Below, piece after piece: positions 1 to 8,388 of a stretch of 64,000 bases of DNA; the first letter of the stretch is position 1, and each line of letters starts with the position of its first letter. Below the pieces are notes generated by a model, which was given only the letters and a program-made list of their open reading frames with translations, was not told where the DNA came from and ran no database searches. Origin of the DNA: Nitrincola alkalilacustris (GTDB lineage: Bacteria > Pseudomonadota > Gammaproteobacteria > Pseudomonadales > Balneatricaceae); assembly GCF_008973755.1 (NCBI RefSeq), contig NZ_WBOM01000004.1:186001-250000 (forward strand), read 5' to 3'. The translations under genes and the position numbers were made by a program.

Positions 1-735
1 GGTGATAAACCCATCTTTCAACTCAGCGACATGAGTGTGCGTGGCCAGACTGATCTCATCCAGACCATCATCAGCATGCACCACCATGACATGCTCGGCC
101 CCGAGCTGATGCATCACTTCGGCCATCGGGCGGCACAACTGTTCGGTAAACACGCCGATCACCAGATTTTTCACGCCTGCAGGGTTGGTCATCGGTCCGA
201 GAATATTGAAAATAGTACGCATGCCCAACTGTTTGCGCGGGCCTATGGCATGCTTCATCGCACCATGGTGACTCGGAGCGAACATGAAGCCTACGCCCAC
301 CTCATCTATGCAACGCGCAACCTGATCCGAGTCCACTCCCAGATAGACACCGGCCGACTCCAGCAGGTCGGCACTGCCACTGTTGGATGACACCGCACGG
401 TTGCCATGTTTAGCCACATTGGCACCCGCCGCAGCGGCAACAAAGGCACTGGCAGTGGATACATTGAACAGATTCGCCCCATCCCCACCAGTACCGACAA
501 TATCAACCAGGTGAGATGCACTCACCTTGACTGGTGTCGCCAGCTCACGCATCACCTGTGCAGCGCCGGTGATCTCATCTATGGATTCGCTTTTCATGCG
601 CAGCCCGACAAGGAATCCGGCAATCTGCGCTTCAGAGCACTGCCCCGTCATCACCTGCCGCATCACATCGACCATCTCGGATCGACTGAGATCTATATGC
701 TGTACCACACGGTTCAGCGCTTGCTGTATGTTCAT
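1..735 (-). CDS. trpD: Anthranilate phosphoribosyltransferase, N-terminal 245 residues (3' end outside window)
   Basis: TrpD transfers a phosphoribosyl group from PRPP to anthranilate, the second step of tryptophan synthesis, in the cytoplasm. Translating the minus strand from the ATG at 735 gives [10 protein letters not shown] at the N terminus, the PRPP-binding GTGGDG at residues 81-86, and KHGNR at about 109-113 followed by a Ser-rich [11 protein letters not shown] segment; all are family hallmarks. The frame is open to base 1, so the last third of the protein (family length about 340) lies outside. It starts 26 bases after the trpG stop, which indicates a trpG-trpD operon. No frameshift is visible. 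Confidence 0.95.
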   Translation of the reverse strand, partial: MNIQQALNRVVQHIDLSRSEMVDVMRQVMTGQCSEAQIAGFLVGLRMKSESIDEITGAAQVMRELATPVKVSASHLVDIVGTGGDGANLFNVSTASAFVAAAAGANVAKHGNRAVSSNSGSADLLESAGVYLGVDSDQVARCIDEVGVGFMFAPSHHGAMKHAIGPRKQLGMRTIFNILGPMTNPAGVKNLVIGVFTEQLCRPMAEVMHQLGAEHVMVVHADDGLDEISLATHTHVAELKDGFIT

Positions 736-761
736 CTGATCTTACTCCAGTCAGTCTGATC

Positions 762-1361
762 TCAAGCCACAGCCAGTGTGCGCCTGATAAAATTATCCAG
801 TAGTTCATGCCCCTGCCGTGTGAGAATCGACTCAGGGTGAAACTGTACGCCTTCGATCGCAAGCGTTTTATGGCGAATACCCATGATCTCGTCCTTCTTG
901 CCCTCGGGTGTCTGAGTCCAGCAGGTTACCTCAAGGCACTCGGGAAGAGTTGTCGCATCTATAATCAGCGAATGATAGCGCGTCACTTCAAGCGGATTCT
1001 CAAGCCCGGCAAACACCCCCTTCCCATGATGCCACACCAGAGACGTTTTGCCATGCATCACCTGCCTGGCACGGATTACCTTTGCGCCGAATGCCTGCCC
1101 GATAGCCTGATGCCCCAGACAAACACCCAGGATGGGAATCTTACCCGAAAAATGCGTGATGGAGGGAATTGAGATACCCGCCTGATCCGGCGTACAGGGA
1201 CCGGGGGATATGACCAGATAATCCGGAGAGAGGGCCTCTATGGCCTCAAGTGACAACTGATCATTACGATGGACAAGAACCTCTTTACCCAGCTCCCTGA
1301 AGTACTGCACCAGGTTATAGGTAAAGCTATCGTAATTATCGATCATGAGTATTTTTGACAT
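762..1361 (-). CDS. trpG: Anthranilate synthase component II (glutamine amidotransferase)
   Basis: This 199-residue class I glutamine amidotransferase supplies ammonia to TrpE for anthranilate formation (or to PabB for aminodeoxychorismate, as the subunit is often shared). The N terminus reads [20 protein letters not shown]. The oxyanion motif is SPGPCTP at 52-58, the nucleophile is Cys81 in [11 protein letters not shown], and the catalytic pair is His175/Glu177 in QFHPES. Length is normal for the family. It lies directly upstream of trpD on the same strand. trpE is not adjacent: the 150 bases upstream hold no gene and a Crp/Fnr-type gene follows. A pabA role therefore remains possible, although linkage to trpD favours trpG. 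Confidence 0.94.
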   Translation of the reverse strand: MSKILMIDNYDSFTYNLVQYFRELGKEVLVHRNDQLSLEAIEALSPDYLVISPGPCTPDQAGISIPSITHFSGKIPILGVCLGHQAIGQAFGAKVIRARQVMHGKTSLVWHHGKGVFAGLENPLEVTRYHSLIIDATTLPECLEVTCWTQTPEGKKDEIMGIRHKTLAIEGVQFHPESILTRQGHELLDNFIRRTLAVA

Positions 1362-1511
1362 TACACCCTCATATACAGCTGCCGGATAAAGTCGCTTTGT
1401 ATACAGGGCATAAATAAATCAGCGTATTACGTATATGAGCCCGCCCAGCATAGTCCCATATCTAAGTTCCATATCTAGGCGGCATTCTAACATAGGCAAA
1501 GGGCTTGCCGT

Positions 1512-2240
1512 CTACTCATCCGACGGGCTGTGGAAGTAAGGCAGCAGGCGATCAGTCTCTCTTCTCACCACCTCATAGCACTCACAACAGAGCTCTTCTA
1601 GCCTGGGACGATCCAGCACTGTGATATCGCCTCGTTTGTAATGGATGACCCCCAGCTTTTGCAGACGACCAGCAGCCTCTGTCACGCCTTCACGGCGAAC
1701 ACCCAGCATGCTGGCGATCAGCTCCTGAGTCATGGTCAGATGATTGTCAGGCAGACGATCAATCGACATGAGAAGCCAACGGCACAACTGCTGATCAATG
1801 GAATGGTGGCGATTACAGACCGCAGTCTGCGCCATCTGGGTAATCAGGGACTGGGTATAGCGCAGCATCAGGTTGTGCAACTGACCATGGAGGTTGAACT
1901 CATCTTTCAGGATCTGACTGCGCAATACAAATGCTGAGCCGGCACCCTGCACGACAGCACGACTGGGTGTGCTGAACCCGCCCAGAAACAGAGAGACACC
2001 CACAATGCCTTCGTTTCCCACAACAGAAATCTCTGCCGATGAACCGTTCTCCATGACATAAAGCAAAGAGACTATACAGTTGGTAGGGAAGTACACATTC
2101 CGCAAGGTATCGCCTGACTCATACAACACCTCACCCAGAGCAAGAGATACCGGCCTGAGATGCGGAAACAAACGCTGCTGCACTTCTTCAGGCAAGGCAG
2201 CCAGAAGTCGGTTGTCAGTGGGCAATACTGGATCATTCAT
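1512..2240 (-). CDS. Crp/Fnr-family transcriptional regulator
   Basis: A 242-residue protein with the two-domain Crp/Fnr layout. An N-terminal cyclic-nucleotide-binding-type beta barrel (about 20-130, with VLYESGDTLRNVYFPT and GNEGIVGVSLFLGG) is followed by a long dimerisation helix. The C-terminal winged helix-turn-helix is at about 165-215, with LTMTQELIASMLGVRREGV as the recognition region. The N-terminal cysteine cluster of Fnr is absent, so oxygen sensing through a 4Fe-4S cluster is unlikely. The ligand cannot be told from sequence; the PTNCIVSLLY/EGIVG type forms a large, poorly characterised subgroup. It ends 150 bases upstream of trpG on the same strand, so cotranscription is possible but not shown. 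Confidence 0.85.
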   Translation of the reverse strand: MNDPVLPTDNRLLAALPEEVQQRLFPHLRPVSLALGEVLYESGDTLRNVYFPTNCIVSLLYVMENGSSAEISVVGNEGIVGVSLFLGGFSTPSRAVVQGAGSAFVLRSQILKDEFNLHGQLHNLMLRYTQSLITQMAQTAVCNRHHSIDQQLCRWLLMSIDRLPDNHLTMTQELIASMLGVRREGVTEAAGRLQKLGVIHYKRGDITVLDRPRLEELCCECYEVVRRETDRLLPYFHSPSDE

Positions 2241-2559
2241 GTGGTAACGCCTTTATTCAGCCCCAGAATCATGGCCAAAACTGGATATATGAGTTTTTTG
2301 CATTCGGTAGCCAGAAGCCGACCAGTATAGTCCACAAAGACATGTGCCAATGTGCGCTACCGAACATACTCTACACATACCCCTTCCACCGAGTCTCCCT
2401 GAAGCTAAAAAAACTGCTTGGTTCGATACCGTACCGACAAGGCTACTACGCCCGGCTAATGTAAGACGACTGCTCAGTATCATCGCCAGTGATGATTCCG
2501 GCTGACCCACGAGTCCACGGATAACTGAGATCACTCAGAAAACAACGAGGCATATCATC
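2241..2559. promoter_or_regulatory. Divergent intergenic region between the Crp/Fnr gene and the DUF4398 lipoprotein
   Basis: These 319 bases separate two divergent genes and must hold both promoters. An open frame on the minus strand (2253-2534) has no recognisable domain and is probably chance. A GAGG ribosome-binding site lies at 2547-2550, nine bases before the lipoprotein ATG. I could not assign -10/-35 boxes or a Crp-type palindrome with confidence. Confidence 0.4.
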
Positions 2560-2991
2560 ATGATCCATGCTCACCAAACCTCTTTACCCCTGAACTTTTT
2601 ACCCCTTCAAGTCAGCAGGTCAGTCCCGAAGCTGGCAATAATCCTTGCCGGTACAGTATTGCTCTCTGCCTGCGCATCATCACCTGAAGCCCCCACTCAG
2701 TCACTTCACGCTGCCCAGCAGGCGATCACAACAGCCGAGCAGGCAGGCGTAGCAGACTATTCATCCATTGAGCTGAGCACAGCACGGGCAAAGCTCGCGG
2801 CAGCGCACACGGCTGTTAAGCATGAAGAGATGGTTCGCGCTAAACGGATGGCCGAAGAAGCCTTTGTCAGCGCCAAGTTGGCCACAGCCAGAGCGGAAGA
2901 GCTCAAGGCCGAAGAGGTCAATGCGCAGATGAAAGCGAGTACAGAAACCTTGAAAGTCGAAATGCGTCGTAATACAGGACAACAGCAATGA
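2560..2991 (+). CDS. DUF4398-type lipoprotein
   Basis: A 143-residue predicted lipoprotein. A long signal sequence ends in the lipobox LLSAC (Cys near residue 38), followed by ASSPEAP. The mature part is a single Ala/Glu/Lys-rich helical domain. It begins AQQAITTAEQAGVADYSSIE and continues with repeated KLAAAHTAVK / RMAEEAFVSAKLATARAEE heptad-like segments, the pattern of DUF4398 proteins. It is probably anchored in the inner leaflet of the outer membrane. The stop overlaps the start of the OmpA-domain lipoprotein by four bases (ATGA), so the two are translationally coupled and may form an envelope pair. The molecular function is unknown. Confidence 0.8.
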   Translation: MIHAHQTSLPLNFLPLQVSRSVPKLAIILAGTVLLSACASSPEAPTQSLHAAQQAITTAEQAGVADYSSIELSTARAKLAAAHTAVKHEEMVRAKRMAEEAFVSAKLATARAEELKAEEVNAQMKASTETLKVEMRRNTGQQQ

Positions 2992-3830
2992 CCACTAAGC
3001 GCTTCAACCTCAAATTGATGACTACCAGCATAGTCGCATCAATCATGCTCACCGCATGCGCAACCACTCAAGCGCCTGATGGCGCAGCTGATGTACGTGG
3101 AAAACTGAACCGGTTGCAAGCCAATCAAGAGCTGGCAAGCCGCGCACCTGCCGCGCTCCAGGAAGCTGAAGTAGCTGTTCGCCTGGCAGAAACACCGGAG
3201 AGAAACAGAGAGCTGATCACGCACAGACTGGTGATGGCTGATCAAAAAATTGATATCGCAGCAGCCTTGGGACAAGCCCGGCTATATGAAGATCAGCGTG
3301 CCGAATTGATCAGAGAAAGTGAGGCTGCACGCCTGGACTCTCGGACCAGAGAAGCCGATCAAGCGAATCTCGATGCATCACTGGCTCGCGAAGATGCAGG
3401 TAAGGCGCGGCTGGAAGCCACCGAGCTACAGCGCCAACTGGATGAGCTGAAAGCGCAGGAAACGGATCGAGGTATCGTCATCACCCTTGGGGATGTACTG
3501 TTTGCCACAGGCCGATCAGAGCTCACTGGAGCATCCAATGCCCACCTTGCCAAACTCGCCAGATTTCTCAACCAGTATCCAGACCGCACCGTGGTCATAG
3601 AGGGACATACGGATAATGTTGGCAGTGAGGGCTCGAACTTCAGCCTGTCACAGAACCGCGCCCTGTCTGTGCAAGCGTTTCTTCTTCAACATGGAGTAGC
3701 AAGTAATCGGCTTCGCACGGTACCTATGGGTCAGGGATCTCCTGTCGCCAGCAACGACTCGGCAACGGGTCGTCAACAGAACCGTCGTGTCGAAGTGATC
3801 ATTGAGAATAATACGCTGACTACCCGATAA
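2988..3830 (+). CDS. OmpA-family lipoprotein with DUF4398-like helical region
   Basis: A 280-residue envelope protein. The signal peptide ends at the lipobox MLTAC (Cys23). A helical, coiled-coil-rich region follows at about 30-160 and resembles the DUF4398 protein upstream (AALQEAEVAVRLAE, AREDAGKARLEATELQRQLDEL). A C-terminal OmpA-like peptidoglycan-binding domain covers about 165-275. It shows VLFATGRSELT, the core VIEGHTDNVGSEGSN, LSQNRALSVQAFL and GRQQNRRVEVII, whose Asp and Arg normally hold diaminopimelate. It probably tethers the outer membrane to the cell wall. ATGA overlap with the preceding gene shows an operon of two. A hairpin at 3851-3879 follows. Confidence 0.9.
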   Translation: MTTKRFNLKLMTTSIVASIMLTACATTQAPDGAADVRGKLNRLQANQELASRAPAALQEAEVAVRLAETPERNRELITHRLVMADQKIDIAAALGQARLYEDQRAELIRESEAARLDSRTREADQANLDASLAREDAGKARLEATELQRQLDELKAQETDRGIVITLGDVLFATGRSELTGASNAHLAKLARFLNQYPDRTVVIEGHTDNVGSEGSNFSLSQNRALSVQAFLLQHGVASNRLRTVPMGQGSPVASNDSATGRQQNRRVEVIIENNTLTTR

Positions 3831-3850
3831 CTCAACGCTTAAGCATTAAG

Positions 3851-3879
3851 CCGGGAGCTCTATAGTCTGGAGCTCTCGG
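3851..3879 (+). terminator. Hairpin after the OmpA-family gene (convergent)
   Basis: CCGGGAGCTC at 3851-3860 pairs with GAGCTCTCGG at 3870-3879 (ten pairs, one G-U) around a nine-base loop. There is no T tract on either side. It sits between two convergent operons, so a terminator or RNA-end stabiliser is plausible rather than a textbook intrinsic terminator. Confidence 0.5.
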
Positions 3880-3937
3880 GCCCCTCCTGCCTCATGGCAG
3901 CCGATAGCTGCTGTACCGAACTCAGCCAGCAGCTCCA

Positions 3938-4294
3938 TCACCCACCCACAGGTGGCGGATAACTGGCCTCCAGAGCCTTGATATGCTCCGACAGGCCTAA
4001 CGCCTTCTCAACATCTATCTGCAACGCTACCCCGGTACCCAGACTCTCATCCAGCTCACCGGCCTTTACAATCGCTTTCATCACCTGATCCACTCGACGG
4101 CTTTCGGCCAGAATCAGTAATACATCACGCGGATTGAGTATTTCAAGCCCCAGAATCCCGATCGCTTTCTGCAACCCCTGCCCGCGTGCATTGGTGATGA
4201 TTGTTGAACCAGTTGCTCCTGCCTGACGGGATGCATCCAGCACCACATCGCGCTTATCCTCATCCACAAACACCATGATCAGCTTGAAATCCAT
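3938..4294 (-). CDS. PII-like signalling protein (short T-loop), copy 1
   Basis: A 118-residue protein with the ferredoxin-like PII fold pattern. MDFKLIMVFVDEDKRDVVLD opens strand 1, ATGSTIITNARGQGLQ covers the strand entering the T-loop, and LLILAESRRVDQVMKAIVKAGEL plus GTGVALQIDVEKALGL covers the second half with the B-loop region. Compared with GlnB/GlnK the T-loop is greatly shortened and lacks the uridylylated Tyr of RGAEY, so it is a PII-like protein and not a nitrogen regulator of the GlnB type. It is the last gene of a four-gene operon (DUF1538 transporter-like protein, PII-like, CBS, this gene), ten bases after the CBS stop. It probably senses a nucleotide or small ligand and regulates the membrane protein. 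Confidence 0.75.
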   Translation of the reverse strand: MDFKLIMVFVDEDKRDVVLDASRQAGATGSTIITNARGQGLQKAIGILGLEILNPRDVLLILAESRRVDQVMKAIVKAGELDESLGTGVALQIDVEKALGLSEHIKALEASYPPPVGG

Positions 4295-4304
4295 AACGCC
4301 CCCG

Positions 4305-4691
4305 TTATTCTATCTTTTTCAGCAACTCTTCCATGATGTCATCCATCGAAATGAAACCCACCAGATCATTATCATTAAGCACCAGAAGACGCTTCAGCCT
4401 GTGCTGACTCATGATCGCCGCGACATGCTTGACCGCCAGACTCTGCCCAACCGAGAGTGTCGGTTTGGCACAGATGTCATAGACATTGAGCAGATCAATA
4501 TCTCCATCTTCCGCGATCACGGTTTTCAGGATATTGGTATAGGTGATCAGGCCATAGGCATCATGCGGGTTGGTGCGCTCCACAACCAGAGACTTCAGCC
4601 CATGTCGCTTCATCATGCTCAAGGCTTCGCGCAGCTTGGCGAAGGGGGAGATGGTAACCACATCTGTTACCATAAGGTCTTTCACTAACAT
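4305..4691 (-). CDS. Tandem CBS-domain protein
   Basis: A 128-residue protein made only of two CBS motifs. Residues about 1-60 contain MLVKDLMVTDVVTISPFAKL and HGLKSLVVERTNPHDAYGLIT. Residues about 65-128 contain CAKPTLSVGQSLAVKHVAAIM and RLKRLLVLNDNDLVGFISMDDI. Such Bateman modules bind adenine nucleotides and act as energy or ligand sensors. A good ribosome-binding site (AGGAG, six bases before ATG) supports the start at 4691. It lies between the two PII-like genes downstream of the DUF1538 membrane gene. It is therefore inferred to be part of a cytoplasmic regulatory set for that membrane protein. Confidence 0.88.
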   Translation of the reverse strand: MLVKDLMVTDVVTISPFAKLREALSMMKRHGLKSLVVERTNPHDAYGLITYTNILKTVIAEDGDIDLLNVYDICAKPTLSVGQSLAVKHVAAIMSQHRLKRLLVLNDNDLVGFISMDDIMEELLKKIE

Positions 4692-4723
4692 GGATAACTC
4701 CTGTTCCTGTTACTGGCTGATGT

Positions 4724-5074
4724 TTACAGCGTCTCTTTCATATGTTGTTCAAACTTGGCTACCTGAGACATATCTATACCGCCCAGATGTTCCAGAGGCA
4801 GGGTAAACACCAGACCTTTGGAGTCGGTCTCTTGCGGCATCACAATCGACTGTATAGCCTTGAGGACCTGCAAAGACAGGCCTTTTTCAAGCACCATGAT
4901 CAGCACACTCTGACTGCCATCATAGCTCAGACCGAAAAAGGTTTTCTTCGTATCATTACCTATGCCACGCCCCGACAGTATGGTGATACCACCTGAATCA
5001 AGTTCACGGGCAGCATCTATCGCGGGCTGCTCCAGATCTTCTGGAACTATGGCGACAAGAACGGAAAATTTCAT
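4724..5074 (-). CDS. PII-like signalling protein (short T-loop), copy 2
   Basis: This 116-residue protein resembles the PII-like gene at 3938-4294 in layout but differs in sequence. It opens MKFSVLVAIVPEDLEQPAID, then has SGGITILSGRGIGNDTKKTFFG, SVLIMVLEKGLSLQVLKAIQ and a C-terminal half GLVFTLPLEHLGGIDMSQ. The segment replacing the T-loop is short and has no GlnB-type Tyr. Its ATG overlaps the stop of the DUF1538 gene by four bases, so synthesis of sensor and membrane protein is coupled. This is the arrangement of amtB-glnK and sbtA-sbtB, where the trimeric PII protein docks on the membrane partner. The ligand is unknown. Confidence 0.75.
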   Translation of the reverse strand: MKFSVLVAIVPEDLEQPAIDAARELDSGGITILSGRGIGNDTKKTFFGLSYDGSQSVLIMVLEKGLSLQVLKAIQSIVMPQETDSKGLVFTLPLEHLGGIDMSQVAKFEQHMKETL

Positions 5075-6561
5075 GACTTCACCTTACTTAAACTGGCTGT
5101 GTACCACTGCATGACAATGGCATAAATCATCACGGTTACGATCGGGAAGATCGAGGCGAAGGCAATCAGCCCAAAACCATCGATCAATACGTTACGACCT
5201 TCAATATGGGTGGCGAGACCGATCCCCAGGGCTGTCACCAGTGGCACCGTCACCTCCGATGTGGTCACCCCACCCAGATCATACGCCAGCGCAACAATAT
5301 AACGCGGTGCAAGAGCTGTCAGAATGATCACCAGAGTATAGCCACTGATGATGTAATAGTGCATGGAGCCACCACTGATGATGCGGTGCACGCCGATGGT
5401 AATCCCGACCGCCACACCAATCGCAACCAGCACTCTGATGGCAGTGCCATTGATTTTACCGGACGCCGCCTGCTCCGCCTGCTGCCCCACTGCAATCAAT
5501 GCCGGTTCCGCCATGGTCGTGGCAAATCCGATCATGAACGCAAAAAGATAAATGAACCCATAGCGTTCCAGAGAAATCAGCTGCTCAGCCATACTGCTGC
5601 CGATCGGGAACAGCCCCATTTTCAAGCCCACGACAAAAGCATAGAGACCCAGAATCACCAGAATGAATCCAAAAATTATCTTTGGTGGATTGCTCAGTGG
5701 ACGCTTGAGGATCAGATACTGGAAAAACAGAATGGTCAGAATAATCGGGATCACGTCACGCAGCATTGTCGCCAGATCCAGCAGCATCCCGATCAAAACA
5801 TGGCGCCCAACGTCTGAGTCGCCGGAATAGAGCGTCAACTCGGCATCAGGCGCCGGACCGGAAAAAACAATGATACCGTAAAGCTGCACAGTGATCATGG
5901 GCACCATGACCGCCAGCGCCACAAGGCCGAAACCGTCGGTGAGCGGATTACGACCACGGATAGACGCCGCCAGACCGATACCGAGTGCCGCAATCAATGG
6001 CACCGTGACGATATTGGTCGTAACACCACCGGAGTCATAGGCCAGCCCGACAATCTCCTCGGGTGCGAAGAAGGTCACCAGTACCACCAGCATATAGCCA
6101 ATGATCATGAACCAATGCAGAGGAAAACCGAAAATGGTCCGAAATACACCCAAAGCAATTACAAAACCAACGGAGATGGCAACCAGCAGACGCAACGTCA
6201 GGGCGTCAACCCGCCCTTGGCTGATCTCTTCAGCCTGCTGGGCCACTGCAATCAATGCGGGCTCTGCAACAACCGCAGAAAAGCCTATGGCAAAACCGAA
6301 GCTGAGCAGAATGGGAACAGAACCACGTTTGGCAAACTGGTTGGAGAGGCTCTTGCCGACCGGAAAGATACTCAGCTCCAACCCCTGCAGAAAAAGCGCA
6401 ACACCCACGGCAACGATCAGCAGACCCAGCGCCATGCTCAGGGTGTTATCAGGCACCTGCTGCAGTATCACCAGCTGAAAGAACACCACCACCACAATAA
6501 TCGGCAGCAGGTTCTTGAGTGCATGCAGAAAGGCATGACTGAAGGCCTTGAGATATATCAC
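5071..6561 (-). CDS. DUF1538-family polytopic membrane protein with internal duplication
   Basis: A 496-residue, very hydrophobic protein with about twelve or more membrane segments. Two parallel halves (about 1-235 and 260-490) each carry the same signatures: FPVGKSL or FPIGSSM, AEPALIAVAQQAE or AEPALIAVGQQAE, AYDSGGVTT or AYDLGGVTT, VTVPL.AALGIGLA or VTVPL.TALGIGLA, then GRN.L.DGFGL.A. Such tandem repeats are typical of secondary transporters and channels. The substrate is unknown. The start is a GTG at 6561 with AAGGA five bases upstream. It is the first gene of an operon with two PII-like and one CBS protein, so ligand-gated control of transport is the best guess. Confidence 0.82.
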   Translation of the reverse strand: MIYLKAFSHAFLHALKNLLPIIVVVVFFQLVILQQVPDNTLSMALGLLIVAVGVALFLQGLELSIFPVGKSLSNQFAKRGSVPILLSFGFAIGFSAVVAEPALIAVAQQAEEISQGRVDALTLRLLVAISVGFVIALGVFRTIFGFPLHWFMIIGYMLVVLVTFFAPEEIVGLAYDSGGVTTNIVTVPLIAALGIGLAASIRGRNPLTDGFGLVALAVMVPMITVQLYGIIVFSGPAPDAELTLYSGDSDVGRHVLIGMLLDLATMLRDVIPIILTILFFQYLILKRPLSNPPKIIFGFILVILGLYAFVVGLKMGLFPIGSSMAEQLISLERYGFIYLFAFMIGFATTMAEPALIAVGQQAEQAASGKINGTAIRVLVAIGVAVGITIGVHRIISGGSMHYYIISGYTLVIILTALAPRYIVALAYDLGGVTTSEVTVPLVTALGIGLATHIEGRNVLIDGFGLIAFASIFPIVTVMIYAIVMQWYTASLSKVKS

Positions 6562-6779
6562 GTTAATCCTTGCCCTGTTCGCTGTTCTGTCCGACCTACC
6601 CGACGATAACGATCTCAGATAACAACTTTAACTTCTACTTTAATCACAACCGGAACCCAGCCTGGGGTTCGAATTGCACTGAACTGACGCGCATGTTTAG
6701 TCTCTATTAATCATGGGATGCTATCATAGTGAACAATTAACTTGCCAGACAGATACTTAGACACAGATCAGGGAAATCT

Positions 6780-7616
6780 ATGAAAAAATCATTCTTTACT
6801 CATCAACTGGAGCAGCGTCTGTATAAAATGCTTTTCATTCTGCTCAGCTGCCTGCTGCTGAGTGCCTGTGCCACCTCGCCTACGGGGCGTACGCAACTGA
6901 CCCTGTTCAGTGAGGGCGAACTGGCTCAGATGGGCAGCGCCAGCTTTGACCAGATCAAGGAAGAGGAAAAGATCAACACCAACCGCGCAGTCAATCAGTA
7001 CGTTCAATGCGTTTCAGATGCTCTGCTGGCAGTCAGCGGGACTCCTGAGGGCTGGGAGGTTGTCGTGTTTGATGCCGAAGGCGTCAACGCCTTTGCGCTG
7101 CCTGGGAAAAAAATCGGTGTCCATACTGGCCTGCTGAAGGTTGCCGAAACCCCGGACCAACTCGCAGCAGTCATAGGGCATGAAATCGGCCATGTACAGG
7201 CGCGCCATGGTAATGAGCGGGTCTCGACTGCATTTGCCACTCAGGCAGGACTTGCCTTAATCGGTGCTGTCGTTGCCAGTGGTGAAGAGCCCAGCCCTGC
7301 CCTGATGGCTGCACTGGGTCTTGGCGCTCAGGTTGGCGTCATGCTGCCCTTCTCTCGCCAACATGAACTCGAAGCAGACCTTATCGGACTTGACCTGATG
7401 GCGAGAGCCGGTTTCGATCCTCAACAAAGTATCACCCTGTGGCAGAACATGAGCCGAAGCGGCGGTGGTCAGAGTGTTGAGTTTCTATCGACCCACCCTG
7501 GCCATGAAACGCGCATCAGAACATTGCAACAGTCAATGCCGGGTGCCATGGATACCTATAATCGCGCTCGGGCAGCAGGTAAAAATCCGACCTGTCGTCC
7601 ACCTGCGAGGATCTGA
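6780..7616 (+). CDS. M48-family metalloprotease lipoprotein
   Basis: A 278-residue periplasmic zinc protease of the LoiP/YggG type. The signal sequence ends in the lipobox LLSAC (Cys30), so it is probably tethered to a membrane. The zinc motif HEIGH is at 134-138 and the third ligand is in HELEADLIGLDLMARAG, a typical M48 Glu-containing helix. NAFALPGKKIGVHTGLL precedes the active site, as in the family. Length agrees with short M48 proteins that have no TPR domain. AGGGA lies five bases before the ATG. It stands alone between divergent and convergent neighbours. Related proteases degrade misfolded envelope proteins, and the same role is inferred here. Confidence 0.92.
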   Translation: MKKSFFTHQLEQRLYKMLFILLSCLLLSACATSPTGRTQLTLFSEGELAQMGSASFDQIKEEEKINTNRAVNQYVQCVSDALLAVSGTPEGWEVVVFDAEGVNAFALPGKKIGVHTGLLKVAETPDQLAAVIGHEIGHVQARHGNERVSTAFATQAGLALIGAVVASGEEPSPALMAALGLGAQVGVMLPFSRQHELEADLIGLDLMARAGFDPQQSITLWQNMSRSGGGQSVEFLSTHPGHETRIRTLQQSMPGAMDTYNRARAAGKNPTCRPPARI

Positions 7617-7665
7617 ATCCATTGCTTATCAGTAGGTGAGGATAGAGGATAACAGAAGGGGATAA

Positions 7666-7687
7666 AGCGGGGGAGTACTCCCCCGCT
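7666..7687. terminator. Perfect GC-rich palindrome between convergent genes
   Basis: AGCGGGGGAGT followed by ACTCCCCCGCT is a perfect inverted repeat with practically no loop. It sits 50 bases after the M48 protease stop and 8 bases beyond the end of the cold-shock gene. There is no long T run, so it is best read as a bidirectional terminator-like hairpin. Confidence 0.55.
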
Positions 7688-7695
7688 GACAGGCA

Positions 7696-8145
7696 TCAGA
7701 CCCTGAAGATAGACACATCTTCAGCCTGAAGGCCCTTATCGCTTTCGCGGACAAAGAAGCGAACGCGCTGACCTTCGTTCAGTGAACGATGACCCCGACC
7801 ACGAATATTACGGAAGTGAACAAACACATCATCCCCGTTTTCACGGGTAATAAAGCCAAACCCTTTGGATACATTGAACCACTTCACCGTACCGGTTTCG
7901 CGGTCATCATCTTCACCGTCATACTCTTCCACACCCGAGTCGTCATCGGCAGCAGCTAACTGACGGCCAGAAGCCGGTACAGGCGCGCCACCAAGAGAGG
8001 CCAGCACAGAAGCAGCCAGCACAATCGCAAACACGACAGCAGCCAGTATCGACATATCAAGGTTGAGACTATTTACAACAAACACGATCAATACAGAGGC
8101 AATAACACTGAAAATGACACTTTTAACAAACTGATTACCACTCAT
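7696..8145 (-). CDS. Membrane-anchored cold-shock-domain protein
   Basis: A 149-residue protein with three parts. Two hydrophobic segments lie at the N terminus, about residues 8-27 ([19 protein letters not shown]) and 31-50. An acidic linker at about 65-82 reads [20 protein letters not shown] complete CspA-like domain covers 83-149, with [14 protein letters not shown] (RNP1) and DDVFVHF (RNP2). Ordinary cold-shock proteins are about 70 residues and soluble; here the nucleic-acid-binding domain would be held at the inner membrane, on the cytoplasmic side if the two segments form a hairpin. Monocistronic, convergent with the protease gene. The target RNA or DNA cannot be told. Confidence 0.85.
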   Translation of the reverse strand: MSGNQFVKSVIFSVIASVLIVFVVNSLNLDMSILAAVVFAIVLAASVLASLGGAPVPASGRQLAAADDDSGVEEYDGEDDDRETGTVKWFNVSKGFGFITRENGDDVFVHFRNIRGRGHRSLNEGQRVRFFVRESDKGLQAEDVSIFRV

Positions 8146-8388
8146 CTATCTCTTCTCTTTCACTTTTATACACTTAATTTTTATATACTATGAGGCCGTG
8201 GCTTCTGTGCAGAAACAACGGCTATGCAGGTATATCTTAATTGACACATTTTTTCAATGCGTTAGCCGATGATGGCTATTTTATTCAGTAAAAAGACTGT
8301 TTCTCATCGACTGACAAACCAGCTCAGCCTTGCAGCATGAGTACTGGCTTGACTATGCTTTCTGGCAGACACAAACGGGGCAGCTACC

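Noticed and set aside
2253-2534. 93-residue minus-strand open frame between the Crp/Fnr and DUF4398 genes
   Set aside because: No domain, no convincing ribosome-binding site, and the interval is needed for two divergent promoters.
5206-5817. Open frame antisense to the DUF1538 gene
   Set aside because: His/Gln/Asn-rich shadow of a membrane protein; no independent start signals or domain.
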